Source: CAWBUW01 sp963792075
GTDB lineage: Bacteria > Chloroflexota > Anaerolineae > Anaerolineales > UBA4823
Reading direction: 5' to 3'
NCBI GenBank assembly: GCA_963792075.1
Contig: CAWBUW010000009.1
Span: 1 to 64,000 of the forward strand
DNA length: 64,000 bases
The notes under the pieces are model-generated. The model saw only the letters and a program-made list of their open reading frames with translations. It was not told the DNA's origin and did no database searches. Every line of letters starts with the position of its first letter. Positions within the stretch are counted from its first letter, which is position 1. The translations under genes and the position numbers were made by a program. This document shows, in pieces, positions 18,755 through 27,010 of the stretch.

Positions 18755-18926
18755 CCCCCAATGATTGAGATGATACTTTCTCTATGCTTTCAGTGTAATG
18801 CCGCAGAGTCTCAAAAGCGTCACAACCGTCGTAAGCAGCAAAACCACCCACAGCGCCCCAGACCCCTATTTTATGAAAGCCGGGATTAATGTGACATTTA
18901 TCACTAATCTTATACTCATATTCGTG

Positions 18927-18932
18927 TATAAT
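18927..18932 (+). promoter_or_regulatory. -10 element upstream of the decaheme cytochrome gene
   Basis: A perfect TATAAT, 170 bases before the cytochrome start. No good -35 hexamer is seen at normal spacing. If used, it gives a long leader containing two further Shine-Dalgarno-like stretches (AGGAGG at about 19013-19018 and GAGGAG near 19050) and a 16-codon ORF starting at 18972. Confidence 0.35.
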
Positions 18933-19102
18933 ATTCAATATCCTGATGATTTTGGTTCACTGGGAGTTGCCATGACGGATGGTAACTATGGGGGCGTTTC
19001 TATAAGAAATAAAAGGAGGTAAAGCTAATTTTAAGAATACAAAACGAGGAGAACACCCAACGAACGCATGAGCTTCATCTATAACCACTAAGGAGAATGC
19101 AA

Positions 19103-21499
19103 ATGAAACATAAACATCTGATTTTGGGGATTTTGATCCTCGGGCTTGCCCTGGTGCTGTCAGCCTGCACCGGCACCGGGCCGGCCGGCCCTGCGGGTCC
19201 TGCGGGCCCTGCCGGCCCCGCAGGCCAACCTGGCCCTGCCGGCCCCGCCGGCGCTGAAGGCCCTGCCGGCGCCACGACGCTCGTGTCATTACCGCTCCAA
19301 CCCGAGACCTGTTCTATTTGTCATAAGGACGCCGGCGCCAAGCACCAGGCATCCTATGATGAGTTGTACCAGGACGGCGTGATCAAAGTCACCGACTTGA
19401 CCTATAAGTTTACTGCCCCGGGTACCACGGTAGTAACCTTCAAGATGACCAAGAATGGGGCGCCTTTCAATGGCAAGGACGCGGATTCTCTGGCCGTTAT
19501 GTTTGTACCCTATAACGGTACAAAGTTCCAGTTCGATCCGTCCGGTCCGAGATTATCCCTGAAAGGGAAGCTAACCTATGAGGCGGGCGTAACGACAAGC
19601 ACCCTGGTCGAGCTGGACCCAACCGCCAAGGGCTATGTCGATTACACGGATGTAAGCGGTGTCAATGGCCTCGTCGTTTTGTACGGCAGGGATGAGACCA
19701 TTGGTAACATTCCCGGTACTCGCGTCACTCAAAACAAATACCCGTTTGCGGCATTATTAGAAACCGGAGCCGGTGTGGATTACGTTTCGGCGGCCAACAA
19801 CGCCGGCTGCGTAAAATGCCACACGGATCCCTACCTCAAGCATGGTTACATCTATGCGCAGGTGGGTAAAGATCCCGCGACGGATTTCTACACCTGCAAG
19901 GCCTGCCACCTGGATGACGGTGCAGGCGGCCATTTCGAATGGCAGCTTTTGGTGGATGATCCGGTTGCGGCGGCTGAATTCCTTGCTGCAGGCGAAGAAG
20001 GAAAATTGACACCTGAGCAGGAAGCCAAGTACGCCTACAAAACGACCCTGATGAATGACGTACACATGTCGCATGCCATGGAATTCCCCTATCCTCAGTC
20101 CATGGCCAACTGCGCCACCTGCCACGAAGGCAAGCTGGACGTGGTCCTATCCGATGCCAACATGAAGATTGAGACCTGCAAGAGCTGCCACCCTGTGACA
20201 GGCGCTGTAGGGCCGATTAAAGAAGGCGCAGAAAACCCGTCCTACGATACGACCAAGCTCGCACTGAAGACCATCTTGCCCGAGGCGATCCATGGATCCA
20301 TGGATTTGAGCACGACAGACTGCACCAGTTGCCATGGTGAGGGCAAGGCAGCGAAAGCTTTCAACCAGATCCACACCGGTTATGACAAGGCAATCTATAC
20401 CGCCGAAGGGCTGAAGTATTCTGAAAACATTACCGTCACCGTTGACGGTGCCTCCTTTGACGGCAGCCTGCTCACTTTCCAGTTCAGTGCAGTTAAAAAC
20501 CCGGCCCTGGCCGACCTGGATGTGGCGAACATCACGCCCACCGTGCTGGTCGGATTGTACGGCTGGGATACCAAGGACTACCTCATCGGCCCACACGAGA
20601 GACTGGTTGACGATAATGCCGATGGCAAAATCGACAGCAAAGATTCTCGAAACCTGGAAGCGAAGGCTGGTGACGAGCATCCGCGTATCAAGACCGTGTC
20701 GGCAGAAGGCGGCAAGTGGGAATTCACCGTAGACCTGTCGGCCTGGGCTGACCTGATCACCGATGGCTCGGTCAAGCGCGTGGAAATTGGTGTCATGCCG
20801 GCTCTGGAAAACGCTGATGGGCTCATGCTGGCACTGAATGCTCCTTCCAGGACCTTTGACCTGGGCGCCAATGCATTTGCCGATGACTTCTACGCCCCCA
20901 TCGCCAAGGTTGCGGACGGCTGCAACAACTGCCACGATGCGCTGGCAACGACCTTCCATTCACCGGATCGCGGTGGGAACGTCGTTATCTGCCGGCTGTG
21001 CCACACTCCGAAGAGCGGCGGCTCGCACCTGGAAATGCAGTCGAGATCGATCGACTCCTACGTCCATGCGATCCATTCGTTCCAGGCATTCGACATTGGC
21101 AATATCAACTTCGCCGACCCGGTGGAAGCCATGGAATACAACCATCACGTCGAGTTCCCGTATCCTGCGCATGGCGTGACCAACTGCGCCACCTGCCACG
21201 TCGAAGGCAGCAATAATGTGCCGGACCAGACCAAATCACTGCCGGGCCTGCAGTCGGCCTCCAGTGAGATCACCGGCTGGGACAGGAACATCGGTACGGT
21301 ACCGGCTTACGTCACCGGTCCCGCTTCGCGAGCCTGTGGTGGATGCCACCGAGCGCAAGCGATTACAGAGGATTCAGCCGTTAAGCTGGTCACCTTTAAT
21401 CAACACGTCCGGCAGGGTGGTTACCTGATCGAAGGCGGAGAGAACGCCGGCAGCACCCTCCTCGATGTAATCAATCAGATCATGGCATACTTCAAGTAA
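19103..21499 (+). CDS. OmcA/MtrC-like decaheme c-type cytochrome lipoprotein
   Basis: About 798 residues. The N-terminus is a lipoprotein signal ending LVLSAC; a collagen-like (Gly-Pro-Ala)n linker of about 30 residues follows. Ten CXXCH haem sites are present: CSICH, CVKCH, CKACH, CATCH, CKSCH, CTSCH, CNNCH, CRLCH, CATCH, CGGCH, arranged in two pentahaem groups separated by a beta-rich domain. This is the architecture of OmcA/MtrC outer-surface cytochromes that pass electrons to minerals or other acceptors. No porin or periplasmic partner (MtrA/MtrB) is next to it. AAGGAG is seven bases before the ATG at 19103; the ATG at 19097 is too close to it. Followed by three hairpins. Confidence 0.9.
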   Translation: MKHKHLILGILILGLALVLSACTGTGPAGPAGPAGPAGPAGQPGPAGPAGAEGPAGATTLVSLPLQPETCSICHKDAGAKHQASYDELYQDGVIKVTDLTYKFTAPGTTVVTFKMTKNGAPFNGKDADSLAVMFVPYNGTKFQFDPSGPRLSLKGKLTYEAGVTTSTLVELDPTAKGYVDYTDVSGVNGLVVLYGRDETIGNIPGTRVTQNKYPFAALLETGAGVDYVSAANNAGCVKCHTDPYLKHGYIYAQVGKDPATDFYTCKACHLDDGAGGHFEWQLLVDDPVAAAEFLAAGEEGKLTPEQEAKYAYKTTLMNDVHMSHAMEFPYPQSMANCATCHEGKLDVVLSDANMKIETCKSCHPVTGAVGPIKEGAENPSYDTTKLALKTILPEAIHGSMDLSTTDCTSCHGEGKAAKAFNQIHTGYDKAIYTAEGLKYSENITVTVDGASFDGSLLTFQFSAVKNPALADLDVANITPTVLVGLYGWDTKDYLIGPHERLVDDNADGKIDSKDSRNLEAKAGDEHPRIKTVSAEGGKWEFTVDLSAWADLITDGSVKRVEIGVMPALENADGLMLALNAPSRTFDLGANAFADDFYAPIAKVADGCNNCHDALATTFHSPDRGGNVVICRLCHTPKSGGSHLEMQSRSIDSYVHAIHSFQAFDIGNINFADPVEAMEYNHHVEFPYPAHGVTNCATCHVEGSNNVPDQTKSLPGLQSASSEITGWDRNIGTVPAYVTGPASRACGGCHRAQAITEDSAVKLVTFNQHVRQGGYLIEGGENAGSTLLDVINQIMAYFK

Positions 21500-21513
21500 T
21501 TGAAGCATGTCGT

Positions 21514-21535
21514 GGGGTGGGGCTTCGCCCCACCC
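21514..21535 (+). terminator. GC hairpin 1 after the cytochrome gene
   Basis: A stem of about nine GC-rich pairs closed by the stable tetraloop TTCG, 15 bases after the stop codon. It lacks a T-tract. Confidence 0.5.
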
Positions 21536-21548
21536 CCTCATCAAGACA

Positions 21549-21588
21549 CTGGGGGTATGCGGGCGTTTTACCGCCCGCATACCCCCAG
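21549..21588 (+). repeat. hairpin 2 after the cytochrome gene
   Basis: A perfect 17-bp inverted repeat with loop TTTTAC. It belongs to the series of unrelated long hairpins found at gene borders in this window. Confidence 0.65.
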
Positions 21589-21604
21589 ACCTTTATCCGG
21601 TAAA

Positions 21605-21647
21605 TTGGGGAGTGAACTGGCGGCAAAGCCGCCAGTTCACTCCCCAA
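21605..21647 (+). terminator. hairpin 3 after the cytochrome gene
   Basis: A perfect 20-bp inverted repeat with loop AAA. Three hairpins in 135 bases separate the cytochrome transcript from the rpsO promoter. Confidence 0.65.
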
Positions 21648-21677
21648 ACCCCATTCTTAACATCCCCAAATTTATGT

Positions 21678-21683
21678 TATAAT
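21678..21683 (+). promoter_or_regulatory. -10 box of rpsO
   Basis: A perfect TATAAT, 97 bases before the rpsO start. The sequence TTCTTA 18 bp upstream is a poor -35. Confidence 0.5.
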
Positions 21684-21779
21684 ACTCCCCGCTGACTAGA
21701 CCTGCCCGCGGCATGGATGGCTGCGAGTATGGAGACCTGCCAAAAGCAAAGAATAGATAGAAAAGGAGACGCAGACGTC

Positions 21780-22052
21780 ATGACTGCAACAAAAGAAGAG
21801 AAATCCAAGACAATGACCACTTATGCTCGCCACGAGGGCGACACCGGCTCACCTGAAGTCCAGGTGGCCCTGCTCAGTGCGCGCATCAGCATGTTGACCG
21901 AGCACCTGAAGATCAACAAGCACGATGAATCGTCACGCCACGGCTTGCTCAAGCTCGTGGGCCAGCGCCGTCGTTTGCTGGTGTACATCCGCAAAAACGA
22001 TTTCCAGCGCTACATGGCTTTGACGGACAAACTCAACATCCGCCGCAAGTAA
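21780..22052 (+). CDS. rpsO: 30S ribosomal protein S15
   Basis: A 90-residue S15, which binds the central domain of 16S rRNA. The family sequence is clear: the block GDTGSPEVQVALLS, then SSRHGLLKLVGQRRRLLVYI near the C-terminus. The ATG at 21780 gives the normal length and has AAAGGAG about ten bases upstream; the longer reading from 21717 would add 21 unlikely residues. It is followed by pnp, the conserved rpsO-pnp order. Confidence 0.96.
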   Translation: MTATKEEKSKTMTTYARHEGDTGSPEVQVALLSARISMLTEHLKINKHDESSRHGLLKLVGQRRRLLVYIRKNDFQRYMALTDKLNIRRK

Positions 22053-22070
22053 GCCCCTTTTTACCCACCC

Positions 22071-22152
22071 ATTGGAGTTTGGCCTTCTCAGGACTGGCAC
22101 ACGCTAGCACCACCCATTGCCAGAACCCAGAAGGCTGAACTCCAATTTTTTT
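22071..22152 (+). terminator. structured terminator/attenuator between rpsO and pnp
   Basis: Arms 22071-22088 and 22129-22146 pair over 17-18 positions with one mismatch and are followed by seven T residues. The loop holds a second pairing (ACTGGC with GCCAG). It looks like an intrinsic terminator that could regulate read-through into pnp; the pnp leader is otherwise 190 bases long. Confidence 0.7.
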
Positions 22153-22168
22153 ATGTGAAAAGTGTGTC

Positions 22169-22199
22169 GTTTAGGCAGCGGCTCCGCTGCCGCCCAAAC
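22169..22199 (+). promoter_or_regulatory. hairpin in the pnp leader
   Basis: A stem GGCAGCGG/CCGCTGCC with outer flanks that also pair. In many bacteria a stem in the pnp leader is the target for RNase III and PNPase autoregulation; that role here is inference. Confidence 0.4.
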
Positions 22200-22340
22200 A
22201 GCGCAGAATAAACCCAAAGAATGCTTACCGGTTAGGAATTGAAAGATGGGGACAACGCAATGCATCTCACCTTATGGGTAAAACACGTTGCCAGCATCCC
22301 TCAGTCCCTGACCTGGTGAGCCCTACAACCAGGAGGACAA

Positions 22341-24596
22341 ATGAAACCTGAATCAAAACAATTTACCGCCCAGGTTGGCGGCAAGACGGTCACGTTCGAG
22401 ACCGGCAAGCTGGCCCACCAGGCAGGCGGCGCAGTCACCGTGCGCTTAGGCGACACGATGATGTTCGCAGCCGCTACCATGTCACCCGAGGTACGTACCG
22501 GGATTGACTTTTTCCCACTGACGGTGGATTACGAAGAGCGGATGTACGCCGGTGGGCGTATCCCCGGCTCTTTCTTCCGCCGCGAAGGCCGCCCGACCGA
22601 AGAGGCCATCCTGACGGCGCGCCTCACCGACCGGCCGCTGCGCCCGCTCTTCCCCAAGGACCTGCGCAATGACGTGCAGGTGATCATGTACGCCCTGTCT
22701 GCGGACGCAGAGAACCCCATCGACGTGCTCAGCATCAACGCGGCTTCGGCAGCGCTGACCATCTCCAACACGCCTTTCGGCGGACCCGTGGGCGCGGTGC
22801 GCGTGGGGCGCATCGACGGCCAGTTCGTGGCCGACCCGACCTTCCAGGAGCAGGAAGTCTCTGACCTGGACCTGCGCCTGGCGGGCACACGTGACGCCAT
22901 CCTGATGGTGGAAGCCGGCGCCAAAGAAGTCAGCGAAGAAGTCATGCTGGCCGCCATCGAGTTCGGCCACAAAGCGCTGCTGCCTCTGATCGAGGCGCAG
23001 GACCGCATGGCCGCCGAGGTGGGGAAACCCAAGAGCAAGTACACGCCTTTTGCCGTGGACAGCTCGCTGGCGGCAGAAGTCTACGCCCGCGTGGCCGCCA
23101 CGCTGGACGACATCTTCAGCAAAGGCCTGATGAAGAACGAGCGCAACACCGAGATCGACGCGCTGCGCGACCAGATCGTCGCTGGCATCGCCGGCGAGGA
23201 CGAGAGCAAGAAGCTCGCCGCGGGGTCTGCCTTCGATGACGCCCTGCGCACCGCAGTGCGCATGCGTGTCCTGGAACAGGGCAAGCGCCTGGACGGTCGC
23301 GGCCTGACCGAGATCCGCCCCATCTGGTGCGAAGTGGACATCAGCCCGCGCGCGCACGGCTCCGGCCTGTTCACCCGTGGGGAAACCCAGGTGCTGACCA
23401 TGGCTACCCTGGGCACCTCGCGCGACGCACAGGAAATCGACGCGCTGACCGGCATGGACGAGAAGCGCTACATGCACCACTACAATTTCCCGCCCTTCTC
23501 CACCGGCGAAGTACGCCCCCTGCGCGGCTCCTCCCGCCGCGAGGTGGGACACGGCGCGCTGGCCGAGCGGGCACTCCTGCCCGTGATCCCATCGGAAGCG
23601 GATTTCCCGTACACCCTGCGCCTGGTCTCGGAGGTGTTTGCCTCCAACGGCTCCAGCTCGATGGCCTCCGTCTGCGGCTCGACCCTGGCGCTGATGGACA
23701 CCGGCGTGCCCATCAAAGCACCTGTGGCCGGTGCGGCCATGGGCCTGATCAAAGAAGGCGACCGCTACGTGGTCCTGACCGACATCCTCGGCGCCGAAGA
23801 CCACCTGGGCGACATGGACTTCAAAGTTGCCGGCACCAAGCAGGGCATTACCGCCCTGCAGATGGACATCAAGATCAAGGGCATCACGCCGCAGATCATG
23901 GCCGAAGCCCTGGCCCAGGCCAAGGTAGCCCGTCTCTCCATCCTGGAGAAGATGCTGGCCGTGCTGCCTGAGCCGCGCCCGGACCTGAAGCCGCACGCCC
24001 CGCGCATTACCACCGTCATGATCCCCGTCGACAAGATCGGCGCCGTGATCGGCCCCGGCGGCAAGGTGATCCGCGGCATCCAGGAAGCCACCGGCGTCAA
24101 GATCGACATCAACGACGACGGCACCGTGTTCATCGCCGCGACGGATGGCGACAGCGCCCGCAAAGCGCGCGAGATGATCGAAGGCCTGACCGAATCGGCC
24201 GTGCTGGGACGAATCTACACCGGCAAGGTCGTGCGCATCGCCGACTTCGGCGCTTTCATTGAAATTATGCCCAACATCGACGGCCTGGTGCACATCTCCC
24301 AGCTCGACTCCCAGCGCATCGAGAAGGTGGAAGACGTGGTCTCGATGGGCGATGAGGTCACCGTGATGGTGACTGGCATCGACCCCACGGGCAAGATCCG
24401 CCTGTCACGCCTGGCCGTGCTCGAAGGCTGGACACTGGAAGAAGCCCAATCCCGCGACCGCGGCAACCGGCCCTCTTCCGGAGGCCGCCCCGGCGGCGAC
24501 CGCGGTGGACGCCCCGGCGGTGACCGGGATCGCGGCGGCAGCTACGATCGCGATCGCGGTGGAAACCGCGGCGGCGACCGCGGGCCACGCAGATAG
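22341..24596 (+). CDS. pnp: polyribonucleotide nucleotidyltransferase (PNPase)
   Basis: A 751-residue phosphorolytic 3'-5' exoribonuclease of the RNA degradosome type. It has two RNase PH domains separated by a helical linker (first about 10-140, second about 320-540 including GRGLTEIRPIWCEV and FMASVCGSTLALMD-like core), a KH domain (IGAVIGPGGKVIRGI, near 565-580) and an S1 domain (GKVVRIADFGAFIE, near 630). The C-terminus is a 40-residue Gly/Arg/Asp-rich RGG-like tail, longer than usual and probably RNA-binding. AGGAGG precedes the ATG by five bases. Confidence 0.96.
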   Translation: MKPESKQFTAQVGGKTVTFETGKLAHQAGGAVTVRLGDTMMFAAATMSPEVRTGIDFFPLTVDYEERMYAGGRIPGSFFRREGRPTEEAILTARLTDRPLRPLFPKDLRNDVQVIMYALSADAENPIDVLSINAASAALTISNTPFGGPVGAVRVGRIDGQFVADPTFQEQEVSDLDLRLAGTRDAILMVEAGAKEVSEEVMLAAIEFGHKALLPLIEAQDRMAAEVGKPKSKYTPFAVDSSLAAEVYARVAATLDDIFSKGLMKNERNTEIDALRDQIVAGIAGEDESKKLAAGSAFDDALRTAVRMRVLEQGKRLDGRGLTEIRPIWCEVDISPRAHGSGLFTRGETQVLTMATLGTSRDAQEIDALTGMDEKRYMHHYNFPPFSTGEVRPLRGSSRREVGHGALAERALLPVIPSEADFPYTLRLVSEVFASNGSSSMASVCGSTLALMDTGVPIKAPVAGAAMGLIKEGDRYVVLTDILGAEDHLGDMDFKVAGTKQGITALQMDIKIKGITPQIMAEALAQAKVARLSILEKMLAVLPEPRPDLKPHAPRITTVMIPVDKIGAVIGPGGKVIRGIQEATGVKIDINDDGTVFIAATDGDSARKAREMIEGLTESAVLGRIYTGKVVRIADFGAFIEIMPNIDGLVHISQLDSQRIEKVEDVVSMGDEVTVMVTGIDPTGKIRLSRLAVLEGWTLEEAQSRDRGNRPSSGGRPGGDRGGRPGGDRDRGGSYDRDRGGNRGGDRGPRR

Positions 24597-24619
24597 GGGC
24601 GACCGGCTGGTCGCCCCTA
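24594..24619 (+). terminator. hairpin overlapping the pnp stop codon
   Basis: An 11-bp perfect stem with loop GGCT that begins in the TAG stop codon of pnp. There is no clear T-tract, so the terminator role is moderate. Confidence 0.5.
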
Positions 24620-24667
24620 CGAAACAAACCTCCTGCGGGCGGCACAGCCCCATCCCCCTCTTGAATC

Positions 24668-24710
24668 ACAGGGCGAAGGAATGGACATCCATTCCTTCGC
24701 CCTGTATAAT
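24668..24710 (+). promoter_or_regulatory. leaderless-type promoter inside a palindrome, M48 peptidase gene
   Basis: TGGACA (24682-24687), 17 bp spacer, TATAAT (24705-24710); transcription would start at or next to the ATG at 24718. The -35 lies in the centre of a 17-bp perfect inverted repeat (24668-24705, loop ACAT), so the palindrome could be an operator. Confidence 0.7.
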
Positions 24711-24717
24711 TATCCTC

Positions 24718-25497
24718 ATGGGCACCTCCTACCGCTACCCCAACGAGCGCCTGATCCTGGCCGGGACCTTCGTCCTGGTGTTCCTGGTGATCGCGCTCAC
24801 GTCTACGGCGACCTTCTGCTTGAGCTTCGTGTTCATCGTGGCGGCGGTGGTGATGAGCTATTACACGGTCAAGTCGCACCACGACCAGCTTAAAGAAGCG
24901 GCCTACCAGGTGACGAGAGAAAATGAGCCCGCCCTGGCAGAGGTGATCCAGGAAGCGGCGGCGCGTTTGCAGGTGGAGCCGGTGCAGGTCTTCGTCGTGC
25001 GCTCGCGCGAGATCAACGCCTATACCTTTGGCCTGGACAGCCCCAAATCGATCGTGCTGTACTCGCCGCTGTTCCAACTGATGGAGCGCAGCGAGCTGGA
25101 GTTCATCATCGGCCACGAGATGGGGCACGTCAAGCTGGGCCACACCGTGCTGAACTCGCTGGTGGGCGGCATGGCGGGCATCCCGGCCTCCATGTCTGCC
25201 GCGCTGCTGCTCAACCTGGCCTTCTTGAGCTGGAACCGCACCTGCGAATACTCCGCCGACCGCGCCGGGCTGCTCGCCTGCCGGGAGCTCAACAAGGCCA
25301 TTTCCGCCCTGGTCAAGCTCGAAGCGCGCTCCGCCAACCCGGCCGCGCTGCAAGCTGCCCTGGCCCGCCTGGATGCGCAGGACGACGACCCCAGCGGTAC
25401 CTTCGGTGAGCTGCTGATGACACACCCGCTGATCATCAAACGCATCGAGAAGCTGCGCGAGTTCGCCAAGAGGACGCCTCTCCCTAACCCCTCCTAG
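24718..25497 (+). CDS. M48 family zinc metalloprotease (HtpX-like)
   Basis: A 259-residue membrane protease. Two close hydrophobic helices (about residues 12-55) are followed by the catalytic domain with GHEMGHVKLGH (HEXXH) near 133-143 and the third ligand Glu in CEYSADRAGLLAC. A short hydrophobic stretch lies between them. Relatives such as HtpX act on misfolded membrane proteins. The start at 24718 has no Shine-Dalgarno but follows a well-placed promoter, so the message is probably leaderless. The last codons (PLPNPS) lie inside REP-like copy 1, so the natural C-terminus may have been altered. Confidence 0.85.
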   Translation: MGTSYRYPNERLILAGTFVLVFLVIALTSTATFCLSFVFIVAAVVMSYYTVKSHHDQLKEAAYQVTRENEPALAEVIQEAAARLQVEPVQVFVVRSREINAYTFGLDSPKSIVLYSPLFQLMERSELEFIIGHEMGHVKLGHTVLNSLVGGMAGIPASMSAALLLNLAFLSWNRTCEYSADRAGLLACRELNKAISALVKLEARSANPAALQAALARLDAQDDDPSGTFGELLMTHPLIIKRIEKLREFAKRTPLPNPS

Positions 25498-25611
25498 CCT
25501 CCCCCAGCCCCCTCCGCCTCCCCCAAATTCGGAAATTTGGGGGAGGTTGGCCGGAGGAGGTCTGGCCTCCCCTAAATGCACAGCATTTGGGGGAGGTTGG
25601 GAGGGGGCCGC
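25477..25611. repeat. REP-like palindromic element, copy 1
   Basis: Two imperfect palindromes of the form CCTCCCC(C/T)AAAT...ATTTGGGGGAGG separated by a GGCCGGAGG-type spacer and ended by GGGAGGGGGC. The same unit occurs at 26386-26531 and 47768-47882. It overlaps the 3' codons of the M48 peptidase gene. Confidence 0.85.
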
Positions 25612-25690
25612 CTGCTGGAGTGCCCACGCATGCACCAGATTCTGGTAAAATCAGGTATCAACAAACTTTTCATTCAAAGAGGAGACCAAA

Positions 25691-26041
25691 ATGGATCCCA
25701 ATGCAAATAATATGAATTATGGTTATAACGCCCCCCCACCCACACAGAACAGCACCATGGCCATCGTCAGCCTGATCGCCGGGATTTGCGGCTGGACCAT
25801 CGTGCCGATCATTGGCTCGATCGTGGCGATCATCACCGGGCACATGGCCAAGAAAGAGATCAAGGAAAGCGGCGGGCGGTTAACGGGCGATGGCCTGGCG
25901 ACCGGCGGCCTGGTGCTGGGCTATATCGCCATCGGCCTTTCGATCTGCGGCATTTGCGCCTTCGCCGCCTGGTTCATCTTCGTGGCTTTCATGGCTACCT
26001 CGCAAGGCCAGACCAACATGCTCTTGCAGGCGTTCATCTAA
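25691..26041 (+). CDS. DUF4190-like two-helix membrane protein, copy 1
   Basis: A 116-residue protein with a short Asn/Pro/Thr-rich cytoplasmic N-terminus (about 20 residues) and two long hydrophobic segments around a conserved loop GHMAKKEIKESGGRLTGDGLATGGLVLGY. This is the hallmark of the DUF4190 family. Function unknown. GAGGAG lies six bases before the ATG. A tandem paralogue begins four bases after its stop, so the two are co-transcribed. Confidence 0.82.
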   Translation: MDPNANNMNYGYNAPPPTQNSTMAIVSLIAGICGWTIVPIIGSIVAIITGHMAKKEIKESGGRLTGDGLATGGLVLGYIAIGLSICGICAFAAWFIFVAFMATSQGQTNMLLQAFI

Positions 26042-26044
26042 AAT

Positions 26045-26374
26045 ATGGAGGAGGGTTCTGAAGCCCCCAAAACCCTGCAAAACAGCAACCTGGCGATCAT
26101 CAGCCTGGCATTTGGCATTTCGAGCTGGTTCTTGATCCCCCTGATCGGGGGTCTCGTTGCCGTGTTCCTCGGCCACATGGCCAAGCAGGAGATCCGGGCA
26201 AGCAACGGGTGGGTGATGGGCGATGGCGTGGCTACCGGTGGCCTGATCCTCGGCTATGCAAATATCGCCGTGACGGTGTGCGCGGCTTGCGCGCTGGCTA
26301 CCTGGTTCCTCTTCGCCACTGCCATGGCTAACACGCCCGGCCAGACGAACCTGATCTTGAAAGCGTTCATATGA
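26045..26374 (+). CDS. DUF4190-like two-helix membrane protein, copy 2
   Basis: A 109-residue paralogue of the preceding gene with the same core (GHMAKQEIRASNGWVMGDGVATGGLILGY) between two membrane segments and the same C-terminal pattern (GQTNLILKAFI against GQTNMLLQAFI). It probably arose by tandem duplication and depends on translational coupling, since no good Shine-Dalgarno is visible. REP-like copy 2 follows after 12 bases. Confidence 0.8.
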   Translation: MEEGSEAPKTLQNSNLAIISLAFGISSWFLIPLIGGLVAVFLGHMAKQEIRASNGWVMGDGVATGGLILGYANIAVTVCAACALATWFLFATAMANTPGQTNLILKAFI

Positions 26375-26385
26375 CCCCGCGCCCC

Positions 26386-26531
26386 GCGCCGCCCCCTCCC
26401 GGCCTCCCCCAAATCCCGGTCAATGCCTGGACGGCATTTCCCAGATATTTGGGGGAGGTGGCCGGAGGGGGTCGGTCTGAGCCTCCCCTAAATGCGCAGC
26501 ATTTGGGGGAGGTTGGGAGGGGGCGGAGGGG
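26386..26531. repeat. REP-like palindromic element, copy 2
   Basis: The same two-palindrome unit as copy 1, with a slightly longer first loop. It lies directly before the RAYT transposase remnant at 26547. Confidence 0.85.
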
Positions 26532-26546
26532 CCGGGCCCCAAACCC

Positions 26547-26741
26547 CTATTTTGGATGGAAGGCCTGATCTTCCAGCCATTTCCTGGGGTTATGGTCGAT
26601 ATAAGCCCAGATGTTCATAAAAGCCTGCTCATCGCGGATGATGCGTTCATAGAAATTGCGCTGCCAGACACCGCTCCTATTCAATTCCTCCCTCGCACGG
26701 CGGGTCACCACCGCCTTAAACCCCGCCATAAAGGAGGACAA
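26547..26741 (-). pseudogene. C-terminal remnant of a REP-associated tyrosine transposase (RAYT)
   Basis: The 64-residue reading frame matches only the end of Y1/RAYT transposases: SFMAGFKAVVTRRAREEL, then VWQRNFYERIIRDE and NIWAYIDHNPRKW. The HUH motif and catalytic Tyr region are absent. The same frame stays open upstream to about 26845 with a Pro-rich stretch, then joins a truncated SnoaL-like gene. RAYT enzymes are held to mobilise REP palindromes, and this remnant lies within 20 bases of REP-like copy 2. Confidence 0.8.
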
Positions 26742-26839
26742 CGACCGGGGTGTCCGGTGTGGGGTCGCGGGGATGGGTGACGGCGTGGGCCCGGGGACCG
26801 TTCCGTAAACGGACCCTCGGAGGGGCGCATGGCATGCGC

Positions 26840-26991
26840 CCTCTTTCTTCGCGCCCGCGCATCTGGGCGTGGCCTTTCATGAGCACGTTATCCTCGCCAT
26901 CTTCGATCACCACTTCGGGCGCATAGGTGGCGATGAAACGTTCCAGGTCGCGGGCATTGTAAGCCAGGAGCTGCTCTTCGATTGTGTCCAT
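26840..26991 (-). pseudogene. truncated SnoaL/NTF2-like gene, N-terminal part only
   Basis: About 48 codons starting MDTIEEQLLAYNARDLERF and running to GNVL-like KGHAQMRG, matching the first helix and strands of SnoaL-like (NTF2-fold) proteins. The remaining two thirds are missing, and the sequence continues into the RAYT remnant in another frame. The start is 19 bases after the rloB stop. Confidence 0.65.
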
Positions 26992-27010
26992 GTTTGCACC
27001 TTTCATCAGG

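Noticed and set aside
18972..19022. A 16-codon ORF in the cytochrome leader as a possible leader peptide
   Set aside because: No coding character, no overlapping attenuator, and weak ribosome site.
22482..24293. A 603-codon open frame on the minus strand opposite pnp
   Set aside because: It is His/Ala/Gly-rich with no domain, covers a certain pnp gene, and results from the GC-rich third positions of pnp codons.
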